Shown: one piece after another, positions 1-7,752 of the stretch
Layout of the letters: each line of letters begins with the position of its first letter
Position numbering within the stretch: position 1 is the stretch's first letter
Assembly (NCBI GenBank): GCA_964409775.1
Contig: CAYPEI010000003.1
Location: forward strand, 1-64,000
From: JAHBXL01 sp964409775
Lineage (GTDB): Bacteria > Planctomycetota > Phycisphaerae > Phycisphaerales > UBA1924
Direction of reading: 5' to 3'
DNA: 64,000 nt
Notes under the pieces: generated by a model
Seen by the model: the letters and a program-made list of their open reading frames with translations, nothing else
Database searches by the model: none
Told to the model about the DNA's origin: nothing
Program-made: the position numbers and the translations under genes

Positions 1-1
1 C

Positions 2-583
2 AGCGTCCCCGCCGCGCCCGCCGCGCCCGAGCCCCACGCCGAAGCCGCTGCGCCGGTCGACATCCCCGACGCGGCCGAGCCGGCCAAGCCGGCGATCATC
101 GCGCCCGCCCCCGCCGGCAGCCCCGAGAAGGCTCCTGCGGCACCCGTCGGCGAACCTGTGCAGGCCAAGGTCGTCGGGATCGAGGGCCCCGCGGATGTCA
201 TCCAGTGGAGCGCGAATGGAGGCGAGTGGAAGAGCCTCGCCATCAATGACTCAGCCGACGGCGTCATCTCGATCCGCACCGGGCTCGGCGCTTCGACAAC
301 CGTGATCCTTGCCGACCAGGTCAGCATCAAGGTCTCCCGGCTCACGCGGGTTCGCTTCGAGCAGCGGCCGCCCCAGGCTCAGGGAATGCCTGCCGAACTG
401 GTGGTCGACCTCACCCGCGGCGAGGTCGACATCAAGCCTCTCCCCGTGACCCCCGATGGGCCCGCGCCCGCGGTGGTGCGGATCATCACCCCGGACAAGA
501 ACTTCACGACGCGGCTGGCCACCGGCGTCCGCTTCGATGCGTTCTCGGGGACCCGCCTCCGGACCGTCGCAGGCGAGAAATAG
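2..583 (+). CDS. FecR-like domain protein (5' end outside window)
   Basis: The reading frame is open from base 2 to a TAG at 581-583, so the gene begins upstream of the window. The first 50 or so visible residues are an Ala/Pro-rich linker. The remainder (GVISIRTGLGASTTVILAD, then V-F-E-x and a repeated beta pattern) resembles the FecR periplasmic beta domain, which in planctomycetes is usually found in stand-alone membrane-anchored proteins rather than in iron-siderophore signalling. No membrane segment is visible because the N-terminus is missing. The only in-frame alternative start inside the window is GTG at 158, which would cut into the linker. Function cannot be assigned beyond the domain. 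Confidence 0.6.
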   Translation, partial: SVPAAPAAPEPHAEAAAPVDIPDAAEPAKPAIIAPAPAGSPEKAPAAPVGEPVQAKVVGIEGPADVIQWSANGGEWKSLAINDSADGVISIRTGLGASTTVILADQVSIKVSRLTRVRFEQRPPQAQGMPAELVVDLTRGEVDIKPLPVTPDGPAPAVVRIITPDKNFTTRLATGVRFDAFSGTRLRTVAGEK

Positions 584-727
584 CCTCAGGACGCATTCAG
601 AACCGCAAGAGAGGTGGCGAAAGCCGGAATTGAAGGCACATTTGCAATGACGGGCAGCCGTGGTGTCCGTTCCAGAGGAGACGTTCAAGGGGCGCGGGCG
701 GACGCGGCGACGAAAAGGGCCGGGCCC

Positions 728-1375
728 ATGCGACTTACTAGAACGCCCGCACGTCTGGAATCGGTTCCCGCCTGGCGCGTGGATGCCGCGCAACTCCTTG
801 AAGAGCATCACCTTGTGGCGTGGTCGCCGGTGCGTTCTCGCCGTGCCTGCTTTGTCCGCGAAGTGTCCGGCCATCTGTCCCGATTCGAGGACACGCAGGT
901 CTGCGTCATCAACGGCGCAGAGATTTCGAGCATCGAGAGCCTCGCCGCGGCACTCACCGATGTCCTCAACGTCGGACGAGTCAGGCCCCGATTCGACGGG
1001 CCATCCGGATTGCTGGATTGTCTGTGCCGACGCCCGATCGGCCACGAGTGCCCCGCGCTGAAGCGCCGGTTCTACATCTGGGCCGATGCGGATGTGCTCC
1101 TCCGCCGCGATCACCGCCTCTTTGGCCGAGTCGTCGATGCCTTCGCAGGCACCGCCGCGGAATCGGAGTACACCACCGAGGATGTGCTCCTGCTGCACCG
1201 GGCGGTCTTCGTGGGGTCGACCGTTCTCGACGTCTACGCCGAAGACCCTCGCGGGCAGTTCCGCAGGTGGTGGGCCGAGGACGGCGAGCGGCCGTTCTGG
1301 GATGTGGTCACCGGGGTGGAACGGCCCGTGTTCCTGCGATATCGCATCGAGGATGCGGTCACGGCGCAGGTGTAG
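728..1375 (+). CDS. barstar-like protein
   Basis: A 215-residue protein. I chose the ATG at 728, which follows an AAAAGGG ribosome-site-like stretch, over the longer frame from 614. The middle resembles the barstar (RNase inhibitor) fold: VCVINGAEISSIESLAAAL, then GLLDCLCRRP, then FYIWADADVL followed by D-x-x-L-F-x-x-V-V-D-A. This matches the family pattern of an ID-G start, a 'LDCL' helix and a V-x-x-AD-L strand before an F-x-x-L-x-D helix. Barstar proteins bind and block secreted RNases of the barnase type. No barnase-like gene is visible in the window. The C-terminal 60 residues have no recognised domain. The family call is by eye and moderate. Confidence 0.5.
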   Translation: MRLTRTPARLESVPAWRVDAAQLLEEHHLVAWSPVRSRRACFVREVSGHLSRFEDTQVCVINGAEISSIESLAAALTDVLNVGRVRPRFDGPSGLLDCLCRRPIGHECPALKRRFYIWADADVLLRRDHRLFGRVVDAFAGTAAESEYTTEDVLLLHRAVFVGSTVLDVYAEDPRGQFRRWWAEDGERPFWDVVTGVERPVFLRYRIEDAVTAQV

Positions 1376-1448
1376 CCCCTCCCGACTGCTCGTCGCACTC
1401 CGGCGTGCGCGCCGATACCATCTCGGCCGAGTCGTCCGGAGATCCAAC

Positions 1449-1736
1449 ATGGCTCAAGCGTCGCCGTCCTCGAACTCGTCATTTGTCCGCGCATTCCTCC
1501 CGGGATTGGTCATCGGGCTGCTCATCGGGCTGGCCGTCGGCGCGGTCCTGCCGACACTGCTCGAGGCCCCGCCTTCCCTGGGACCGGCTGATCACGCGAC
1601 CATGCCCAAGCCCCAGCGTCCGCGCGATCCGCGGCCGGAAGAAGCCGCGCCGACTCCCGAGCAGGCGACGCAGGAGTCAAAGCCGGTGCCCGCGCCCGGC
1701 GAAGCCGCGCCCACGGGCGGCGCGCCCAATCCATAG
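1449..1736 (+). CDS. small membrane-anchored protein with proline-rich tail
   Basis: A 95-residue protein preceded by CGGAG about eight bases before the ATG. Residues 14-38 or so form one glycine-rich transmembrane helix (FLPGLVIGLLIGLAVGAVLP). The remainder is a Pro/Ala/Glu-rich tail without predicted structure. No family is recognised. It lies between the barstar-like gene and the uracil-DNA glycosylase gene on the same strand, 39 bases before the latter. A role cannot be inferred from this. Confidence 0.6.
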   Translation: MAQASPSSNSSFVRAFLPGLVIGLLIGLAVGAVLPTLLEAPPSLGPADHATMPKPQRPRDPRPEEAAPTPEQATQESKPVPAPGEAAPTGGAPNP

Positions 1737-1775
1737 TCCCGGATCGACTCCCGCGATTCCCGGAATCCCACGCAG

Positions 1776-2678
1776 ATGAGCCACGCCCCCGACACGGCAC
1801 TCGTTCGAGCAGTCCGGCAGAACGCCGCGACCCTGTCACTGCTCGGGGTCGACTTCATGCCGGTGCGACTTCGTGATGAAGTCGATGTCCCCGCGTCGAC
1901 GATCGAGCCCAAGCCCGCGCCACTGGTGCCCGCGCTGCCGGCCGCGGAGCCGAAATCTGCTTCCCCGCGCGCCGCGGCCGCGGGTGCACAACCGCAGCAT
2001 CCCGTCGGCGCCGGTCGATCGCGCGAGCGTTCGCAGCAGTTGCTCGACGCTCTCCGCGCCCGGTACGAGCGCGAAGCCCCGCACAAGGCGTTCGTCACCG
2101 ATCACCACAACATCGTCTTCGGGGAAGGCGATCCGTGCGCCCGGCTGATGTTTGTCGGGGAGGCGCCAGGCGCCGAGGAAGACCGCGTCGGCCGGCCGTT
2201 CGTCGGCCGGTCCGGCCAGTTGCTCGAGAAGATGATCGGGGCGATGGGCCTTGCCCGCTCCGACGTGTACATCGCCAACGTCCTCAAGACCCGCCCCCCC
2301 GACAACGCGACACCCACAACCGATGAGTGCGCGGCCTGTGCCCCGTTCCTCTACGAACAGATCTTGATCGTCAGGCCCGAGGCGATCGTGACGCTCGGGC
2401 TCCCTGCCTCCCGGACGCTGCTGAACTCGATGGACTCCATGAGCAGCCTTCGGGGCCGCTGGCACCAGTTCCGGCCTCCCGCCTCGCTCCGCGTGTCCGC
2501 GGCGGCCGATCTGGAGCCCGATTGGTCGGTGCCCCTGATGCCGACTTACCACCCGGCGTTCTTGCTTCGTTCGTATACGGCGGAAAACCGTGGAAAAGTC
2601 TGGGCCGACCTCCAGCAAGTCATGGAGAGGCTTGGACTTGGAGCAGCCAAACCCGAGTCATCCAAGTTGCCTGATTAA
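1776..2678 (+). CDS. uracil-DNA glycosylase, family 4-like
   Basis: A 300-residue protein that removes uracil from DNA, the first step of base-excision repair. The first 90 or so residues are a low-complexity Ala/Pro linker. The catalytic domain has motif A (GEAPGAEEDRVGRPF), the VTLG strand and motif B (HPAFLLR), in the order expected of family 4. Family 4 enzymes normally carry a 4Fe-4S cluster held by four cysteines. Here the N-terminal CxxC is absent, and the usual KCRPP is KTRPP. Only a cysteine in DECAAC could match the fourth ligand. The protein therefore seems to lack the cluster. Fold and reaction are confidently assigned, the cluster loss is inferred from motif comparison. Confidence 0.9.
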   Translation: MSHAPDTALVRAVRQNAATLSLLGVDFMPVRLRDEVDVPASTIEPKPAPLVPALPAAEPKSASPRAAAAGAQPQHPVGAGRSRERSQQLLDALRARYEREAPHKAFVTDHHNIVFGEGDPCARLMFVGEAPGAEEDRVGRPFVGRSGQLLEKMIGAMGLARSDVYIANVLKTRPPDNATPTTDECAACAPFLYEQILIVRPEAIVTLGLPASRTLLNSMDSMSSLRGRWHQFRPPASLRVSAAADLEPDWSVPLMPTYHPAFLLRSYTAENRGKVWADLQQVMERLGLGAAKPESSKLPD

Positions 2679-2930
2679 GGTAAACCCCACAAATTGCATG
2701 GATTTCGTAGAAGAGTGTGGAAAGCAGTCGAAGTTGTTGTCACAATCTGAACCGATAGGGCTCGTCAGGCGAATAACCTGACGAGGTCGAGGACGAGAGA
2801 GAGGGAGCCTGAATCCAACGCAGCAGAGTCCGTGCCGATTCGCCCGTTTGACCGCAGCAACGACACCCTCTACCTGACCCCCACGAGACCCGGCGCTTGG
2901 CCCTTGCGGCTAGGCGCTGGGTTTTTTCTT
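2679..2930 (+). ncRNA. possible structured RNA or long 3' UTR
   Basis: This stretch between the glycosylase stop and a strong terminator has no plausible protein. It contains a perfect 9-bp hairpin (CTCGTCAGG at 2761-2769, 7-base loop, CCTGACGAG at 2777-2785). A second CCTGAC copy at 2874-2879 could pair with the same left arm. TTGCATG at 2694-2700 can pair with CATGCAA at 2931-2937. A TAAACC hexamer at 2681-2686 resembles the -10 motif used elsewhere in the window. It does not match the tmRNA, RNase P or SRP RNA signatures I know. It could equally be the 3' UTR of the upstream gene. Confidence 0.3.
2889..2927 (+). terminator. intrinsic terminator
   Basis: A 14-bp stem (2889-2902 with 2908-2921, three G-T pairs) with a CTTGC loop is followed directly by six Ts at 2922-2927. 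It ends transcription coming from the glycosylase gene or from the possible RNA upstream. There is no T-run on the other strand. Confidence 0.8.
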
Positions 2931-2976
2931 GCATGCAAGTCGTTTCGGTCCGCAAACCCACCGGCAGCGGCGCGGA

Positions 2977-3393
2977 TCACTCCGGCAGCATCAGTTTGGT
3001 GTCGGCCGGCAGTTTCCGCAGATTCCGGGCCTCATAGTGCCGCTTCCCGGGCGTTGTCCAGACGGCGAAATCAAACCCGATGGCGTCCCCCACGGCCAGG
3101 CCCTGCAGCGAGTCGCCCTTGCCCAGCGGGAACGGCATGATCATCGACGGCATGCCGACCGTGCCGTTCGCGTTCACGAACGTGTCGATCGGCTCGTGGT
3201 GGATCTGCAACTCCGCGGCGATGGATTCGGTGCTGGGCAGCATCACGATCCGCCCCCGGGTGGGATACGTCGCATCGGGCGCGCCGCGCTCGGCGATCGC
3301 CGGCGCAGGCCGCCGGCCCGCGCGCGAAAACACCACCAAAACCCCGAGGCCGCAGGCGATCAGTGCCGCCGAAAGAACGATCAGACGCTTCAT
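2977..3393 (-). CDS. CusF-like copper-binding protein, membrane-anchored
   Basis: A 138-residue protein with an N-terminal membrane anchor or signal segment (LIVLSAALIACGLGVLVVF, residues 4-22). It is followed by a small beta-barrel domain of the CusF/copper-binding type. The signature is TRGRIVMLP, then a region with MPSMIMPF (the methionine-rich copper site seen in this family as MxxMxMxF), then LQGLAVGDAIGFDF and a closing strand ending RKLP. Family members bind Cu(I) outside the cytoplasm, or occur next to SCO-type assembly proteins. No copper efflux or cytochrome oxidase genes are adjacent. It is convergent with the glycosylase transcription unit. Confidence 0.75.
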   Translation of the reverse strand: MKRLIVLSAALIACGLGVLVVFSRAGRRPAPAIAERGAPDATYPTRGRIVMLPSTESIAAELQIHHEPIDTFVNANGTVGMPSMIMPFPLGKGDSLQGLAVGDAIGFDFAVWTTPGKRHYEARNLRKLPADTKLMLPE

Positions 3394-3433
3394 GACGCGA
3401 TCGTAGCGACCGTGTCACGACATGAATGAACAA

Positions 3434-3456
3434 GGCCCGGCAAGATGCCGGGCCCT
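3434..3456 (-). terminator. intrinsic terminator
   Basis: A perfect 9-bp stem (GGCCCGGCA / TGCCGGGCC, 3434-3442 and 3446-3454) with a 3-base loop. Read on the minus strand it is followed by TTGTTCATT. It lies 30 bases after the stop of the 105-residue protein and most likely terminates that gene. Confidence 0.65.
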
Positions 3457-3483
3457 GGGAGTCATTCCGGGATCTGGGCTCGA

Positions 3484-3801
3484 TTACGCGGCCTCGATCT
3501 TCAGCAGTTTCTCAACCGAGCGGAGTTCGTCCGCAAGGTCGAGTTGATAGACGAACGACCAGTTCGCGCCGGACTTCAGAATCGCGATCCGCGCGCACGG
3601 GCGACGCTGAACCCAGTCGCGGTTGCCGCGGTTGTACACCACGGTGTTGCGCCGTCGGGTCAACTGGGCCTTGCGCGATGCCAGCACCGCCTGGGGGTCG
3701 CGGAGCATGAGCGCACGGACCGTCTTGCTATTCCCGCGCGAGCGGGGCAGTTTCAGGAGCGTGCATCGAACGGTCTGGCCGGGCTTGAGTGAGTCGATCA
3801 T
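3484..3801 (-). CDS. conserved-looking hypothetical protein
   Basis: A 105-residue basic protein. I chose the ATG at 3801 because the longer frame to 3957 adds a low-quality Arg-rich extension that runs under the upstream spacer. It begins LKPGQTVRCTLLKLPRS and contains several Arg/Lys clusters (RKAQLTRRR, NRDWVQRRP), which fits a nucleic-acid-binding role, but no named domain is recognised. It is a single-gene unit with its own terminator and is divergent from the MEMO-family gene. Function unknown. Confidence 0.65.
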   Translation of the reverse strand: MIDSLKPGQTVRCTLLKLPRSRGNSKTVRALMLRDPQAVLASRKAQLTRRRNTVVYNRGNRDWVQRRPCARIAILKSGANWSFVYQLDLADELRSVEKLLKIEAA

Positions 3802-3955
3802 GGGGTTCTTCCGACTAAGAGGGCCAAGACGATAGGGGGGGAGGCTCCCATGGTCCACAAGCCGCCCGGAACACAGGCGCTTGCGCCCGCCTTGCTCGCC
3901 CCTCCGCCGCCAGACCAACCCCCGGCGCGGCAGCCGTGCGGGCATAGGATCAACC

Positions 3956-5323
3956 ATGAGTCAGCCCGCCCCACAGCCCAACGCGCCCAAGCCCGTCTTT
4001 GACCCGAACGCCGCCCATATGCGGCGACCCAAACTCCGGCCGGTCCGCGGCTTCCCGGTCCAGGGACAGGGCCCCGATGGCCAGCAACTCCAACTGCTCG
4101 GCCTCGCCGATGCCCGGCAGATCTCCGACAAGGTCGTCTTCACGATGCCCGCGGCAAGGCTCCTCTTTCCGCTGATGGACGGCACGCGTGACATCGACCA
4201 GATCGTGCAGGAGGTCGGCCGGGGACTGACGCGGGAGGCGCTCGAGAGCATCGTCGCGCAGTTGGATGACGCCGCGCTCATCGAAGGGCCGTCGTTCGAC
4301 AAACTCTGGGCCAAGGTCCGGGAGGAGTTCGACGCCGCCGCGAGCCTGCCGCCCGCGAGCAGCGCCGCGTTCGCCGACATGCTCGTCACGCAGGCCGCGG
4401 GCACCGACAAGGTCGATGAGTCCGTCAAGGCCGAGCAGGGACCGTCCCGCGTGCGAGACCTGTTCAACCAGTGGATGAACAAGGCGCTGGAGAAGGCCGA
4501 GAAGCCCAGTTTCGACCAGTTGCCCCGCGCGATCATCGCCCCGCACATCGACTATCCGCGCGGCTGGGTCAACTACGCCAACGTCTACGGGCGCATGCGG
4601 GTCTGCGACCGCCCCGACCGCGTGATCGTCCTCGGCACGAACCACTTCGGGCAGGGCACCGGTGTGGTCGGTTGCGACAAGGGCTTCACCACGCCGCTGG
4701 GCACGTGCGAGGTCGACACCGACGTTGCCAACGCGCTCCGCTTTGCGCTGGGCGACAAGTTCTTCGCCAATCGCTTTGACCACGAGCGCGAGCACTCGAT
4801 CGAACTGCAGATGATGTGGATCCAGCACATCTTCGGCGCCGACGAGGGCGGTGGATTCCCGCGCGTGTTCGGCGCACTCGTCCACGACCCCGCCGTGGCC
4901 AACGGCGAGAGTTACGACGGGAACGGCGTCGCCATCGAGCCGTTTGTCAAGGCGCTCAAGGACTGCGTCAACAGCCTTCCCGGCAAGACGTTGATCATCG
5001 CCTCCGCGGACCTCTCCCACACCGGACCCTCCTTCGGCGACCAGCAGACCCTCGCCGGCGAGACGCCCGAGGCCGACGCGGCCCGCAAGAAGGTCTTCCA
5101 GCACGACATGGGCATGCTCGAGTTGGTCCGGCAGAACAAGCCGGGAGAACTCGTCGCGGCCATGGCCTGGCAGCAGAACCCGACACGCTGGTGTTCGACC
5201 GGCAACATCGTCGCGACCCTGCTCACCGTCGAGCCCACCCGCGTCGAGATGCTCAACTACGCCGCGAGCATCGACCCGCAGGGCACCGCCATGGTCTCCA
5301 GTGCTTCGGCCGCGATGTGGTGA
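3956..5323 (+). CDS. MEMO-family (AmmeMemoRadiSam protein B-like) protein
   Basis: A 455-residue protein. The C-terminal 280 residues are a MEMO domain, a fold related to metal-dependent extradiol dioxygenases. It has APHIDYPRGW, VIVLGTNHFG, HEREHSIELQM and IIASADLSHTG, which place the metal-binding histidines and aspartate in the usual order. MEMO proteins occur with an AMMECR1 protein and a radical SAM enzyme, and neither is adjacent here. The N-terminal 180 residues hold a small helical domain (VFTMPAARLLFPLMDGTRD), then a linker, and are not part of a minimal MEMO protein. The ATG at 3956 has a TAGGAT hexamer 5 bases upstream and no Shine-Dalgarno sequence, suggesting a leaderless mRNA. 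Confidence 0.88.
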   Translation: MSQPAPQPNAPKPVFDPNAAHMRRPKLRPVRGFPVQGQGPDGQQLQLLGLADARQISDKVVFTMPAARLLFPLMDGTRDIDQIVQEVGRGLTREALESIVAQLDDAALIEGPSFDKLWAKVREEFDAAASLPPASSAAFADMLVTQAAGTDKVDESVKAEQGPSRVRDLFNQWMNKALEKAEKPSFDQLPRAIIAPHIDYPRGWVNYANVYGRMRVCDRPDRVIVLGTNHFGQGTGVVGCDKGFTTPLGTCEVDTDVANALRFALGDKFFANRFDHEREHSIELQMMWIQHIFGADEGGGFPRVFGALVHDPAVANGESYDGNGVAIEPFVKALKDCVNSLPGKTLIIASADLSHTGPSFGDQQTLAGETPEADAARKKVFQHDMGMLELVRQNKPGELVAAMAWQQNPTRWCSTGNIVATLLTVEPTRVEMLNYAASIDPQGTAMVSSASAAMW

Positions 5324-5363
5324 CTCAGGTCCCCGTCTCTTCGGCTTCCGGCAAGAGAGCCCG

Positions 5364-5570
5364 ATGATCATGCGCGCGATCAACCTGGCCGGTGGAATCT
5401 ACCAACTGCTCAGGCTGGGCTTGATCACCCGCTTCCGGTTCAAGGGCCCGTACTGGGAGTGGCGGAACCAGACGGCCTTCGGCCGCGGCATGCCTGAGTC
5501 CCGCACCGAACTCCTCCGCTCCGTGCTCGAATACGGGATATGGATGCACCAGATGCGCAGCGGCCGCTAG
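5364..5570 (+). CDS. small hypothetical protein
   Basis: A 68-residue protein 40 bases after the MEMO-family gene. It is rich in aromatic and basic residues (RFRFKGPYWEWRNQTAFGRG) with a short hydrophobic N-terminal helix. A purine-rich AAGAGAG lies just before the ATG, and a second in-frame ATG is at 5370. No named family is recognised. Its position suggests it is cotranscribed with the MEMO-family gene. Confidence 0.6.
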   Translation: MIMRAINLAGGIYQLLRLGLITRFRFKGPYWEWRNQTAFGRGMPESRTELLRSVLEYGIWMHQMRSGR

Positions 5571-5606
5571 CCGCGTGACCGGGGCCGCCGGCAAGGCCGC
5601 GTTGGT

Positions 5607-6311
5607 TCAGTTCCAGTTTTCCAGCCGATCGATCACCATCTGCACCGGCAAGCCCATGATCGTGCCCGGGTCGCCGTCGAACGAGATCGGCCACCCCGCC
5701 GCGATGCGCTCGGCGAGGTTGTAGGCCCCGGCCTTGCCCTTCCACAGGCCCGAGGCCAGGTACTCATTGATCGAGTCTGACGACAGCCGACCGACCCGCA
5801 CCGATGCGCGATCGACGAAGATCTCGCGCCGCCCCGTCGCCGGGCACAGCATCGCCACGCCCGTCAGCACGTCGTGCTCGGCGTCCGCAAGTTGCTCGAT
5901 GATCCGGCGGGCATCCGTCTCGTTCCGCGGCTGGCCGATGATCTCATCACCGTCCACCACCACGGTGTCGGCGCCAAGGATCACGCCCACCGGCCGCGGC
6001 AGGTCGAACGCCGCGTGCAGTTTCTGCCGCTGCGCCGCCGCCGCCTTCAGATACGCCATCGCCGCCACCCAGCGCCCGGCCGACCGCGAGCCGGGATCAA
6101 GGTCGCCGTCATTCAGCGTGGGCTGCGCAACCACAAAGTCCACGCCCGCGGCCGTGAGCAGTTCGGCCCGCCGCGGCGATCGACTGGCCAGCAGCACCAG
6201 CGGCTTCGACCGGGCGGCGCCTCGCGCCTCTCGGAAGCGATCGCCTGCGGGGATGGACGCGGTGTCGTTGGACACGTGGTTCTTGGAGATTGGTCGGCTC
6301 AGGAGCATCAT
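5607..6311 (-). CDS. maf: Maf family nucleotide pyrophosphatase
   Basis: A 234-residue protein that hydrolyses non-canonical or modified nucleoside triphosphates to monophosphates. Motifs in order are LLASRSPRRAELL (the SxSxRR substrate loop), GADTVVVDGDEIIGQP (catalytic Asp) and a C-terminal GKAGAYNLAERIAAGWP that matches the family. The position usually occupied by Lys in GKP reads GQP, so the exact nucleotide preference cannot be read off. The start at 6311 is the first of two Met codons. The longer frame to 6557 runs into the divergent nitrilase gene and is less likely. It stands alone on the minus strand. Confidence 0.9.
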   Translation of the reverse strand: MMLLSRPISKNHVSNDTASIPAGDRFREARGAARSKPLVLLASRSPRRAELLTAAGVDFVVAQPTLNDGDLDPGSRSAGRWVAAMAYLKAAAAQRQKLHAAFDLPRPVGVILGADTVVVDGDEIIGQPRNETDARRIIEQLADAEHDVLTGVAMLCPATGRREIFVDRASVRVGRLSSDSINEYLASGLWKGKAGAYNLAERIAAGWPISFDGDPGTIMGLPVQMVIDRLENWN

Positions 6312-6412
6312 CACGCTCGATTCTTGGGATTCAACCGCCTCGGATTCCGTCGGTGGCGGTGTGCGGGACGGGCGGGAGTACGATCGACCGGGCGGGCAAA
6401 GGAGCGGCGAAC

Positions 6413-7273
6413 GTGCGGGCACACCTGGTGCAGTTGGACATCGTCTGGCAAGACCGGCCGGCAAACCACGCACGGACCACGGCCCTGCTCCGGTCGGCCC
6501 CGCTCCAAAGGGGCGACTTGGTCGTGTTGCCGGAGATGTTCGACACTGGTTTTTCATTCGACCTTCCCAAGACCAACGACGCCGATGGCCTCACATTGCG
6601 CTTCTTGAAGAATCTTGCGAGCGAACTCGGCATCACCATTCAGGGCGCACGAACGGTGATCGGCCCCGATGGCCGCGGCCGCAACCGGGCGACCATCTGT
6701 GGACCGACCGGCGAGGTCCTCGCCGAATACGACAAGGTGCACCCGTTCTCCTATGGCCGCGAGAGCGAGTTCTTCTCCGGCGGCGACCGGGTGGTCACGT
6801 ACACGTGGACGTCGGACGTTGCCGGTTCCGTCGGAGGAAAGGCCGTTCACGGAACGCCTGATAATGGGGAGGACGTGACAACGGTTTGCCCGGCCATCTG
6901 CTACGACCTTCGGTTCCCCGAGTTGTTCCGTCGTGGCCTCGTGGCCGGGGCAGAAGTGTTCGCGGTCGGAGCGAACTGGCCGGTGGCCCGTGCGGCTCAC
7001 CGGCGTGCCCTCACGATCGCCCGTGCAATCGAGAATCAGGCGTACGTGCTTGGCGTCAACCGGGCGGGCAACGACCCGCATCTGGCGTACGGAGGGGGCT
7101 CGCTGGCCGTGGGGCCGATGGGTGACGTGGTCGGTGAGTTGGGCGATGCCGAAGGCGTGTTGAGCGTCGAGATCGACTTGGCCGGCCTCAGAACATGGCG
7201 AGGGAAGTTCCCTGCCTGGAAGGATCATCGCCTGATTGGGGTGGACCCGTTACGCCCATCAGGGCCGGTGTAA
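6413..7273 (+). CDS. omega-amidase-like carbon-nitrogen hydrolase
   Basis: A 286-residue member of the nitrilase superfamily. The catalytic triad is visible as E41 (LPEMFDTGF), K108 (YDKVHPF) and C163 (ICYDLRFPELFR). The EMFDTGF variant of the glutamate motif is typical of omega-amidases of the YafV/NIT2 group. These cleave alpha-keto acid amides from methionine salvage and glutamine transamination. I chose the GTG at 6413 because AAAGGAG ends 8 bases before it. The longer frame begins inside the divergent maf start region. About 100 bases separate the two divergent genes. Confidence 0.85.
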   Translation: MRAHLVQLDIVWQDRPANHARTTALLRSAPLQRGDLVVLPEMFDTGFSFDLPKTNDADGLTLRFLKNLASELGITIQGARTVIGPDGRGRNRATICGPTGEVLAEYDKVHPFSYGRESEFFSGGDRVVTYTWTSDVAGSVGGKAVHGTPDNGEDVTTVCPAICYDLRFPELFRRGLVAGAEVFAVGANWPVARAAHRRALTIARAIENQAYVLGVNRAGNDPHLAYGGGSLAVGPMGDVVGELGDAEGVLSVEIDLAGLRTWRGKFPAWKDHRLIGVDPLRPSGPV

Positions 7274-7406
7274 CCGTCAGAGTTGAAATGACCCGCGCCA
7301 CCGCGCGCCGCCGCGGCCTTGGGAGCCCCCGCGCCCAAGCCGATAGCCAGCACGCCGCCCAGCGTTCCGGATCCCCGGATGCGAAGGCGCCCAGCGAGGC
7401 TTCGCG

Positions 7407-7751
7407 ATGACCAACTCGTCCAACTCGTCAAATCGCCGTCGCACGGGCCGGTTGGTGTGCGAAGGTCTGACGTGTCAGTACGGACTGATCGCGGACATCT
7501 CGGCCACGGGGATGAAACTGCTGAGCAAGAAACTCCCGCCCATGGATGTCGGCGAGGTGGCGCAACTGAGGTTCGGCGGCCTCGGCGACGGAGCCATGCT
7601 GCCCGCGCAGTTGATCAGGCTGATCAAGCGCAACGACGGCTGGTTCGAGTCCGGATTCAAGTTCTGGAATCTGGACGAGGTGCAGACCAAGTCGCTGGGC
7701 GACCTCGCCCGGATCGCCGCGGACCGCCGCACGCTGCGGATCGCCTGCTGA
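7407..7751 (+). CDS. PilZ domain protein
   Basis: A 114-residue single-domain protein. It shows the PilZ c-di-GMP signature: an Arg cluster near the N-terminus (NRRRTGR, the RxxxR element) and DISATGMKL (the DxSxxG element). It ends without any output domain, so it would act by binding another protein. No c-di-GMP synthase or phosphodiesterase gene is in the window. It ends one base before the stop of the convergent zinc-ribbon membrane protein gene. Confidence 0.75.
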   Translation: MTNSSNSSNRRRTGRLVCEGLTCQYGLIADISATGMKLLSKKLPPMDVGEVAQLRFGGLGDGAMLPAQLIRLIKRNDGWFESGFKFWNLDEVQTKSLGDLARIAADRRTLRIAC

Positions 7752-7752
7752 A

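Noticed and set aside
251..1450. Long minus-strand open frame (399 codons) opposite the FecR-like and barstar-like genes
   Set aside because: In GC-rich DNA the antisense frame stays open by codon bias. The product is Arg/His-rich with no motif, and the plus-strand frames have recognisable domains.
3950..5383. Minus-strand open frame of 477 codons opposite the MEMO-family gene
   Set aside because: The plus-strand frame carries clear MEMO motifs; the antisense product is low-complexity.
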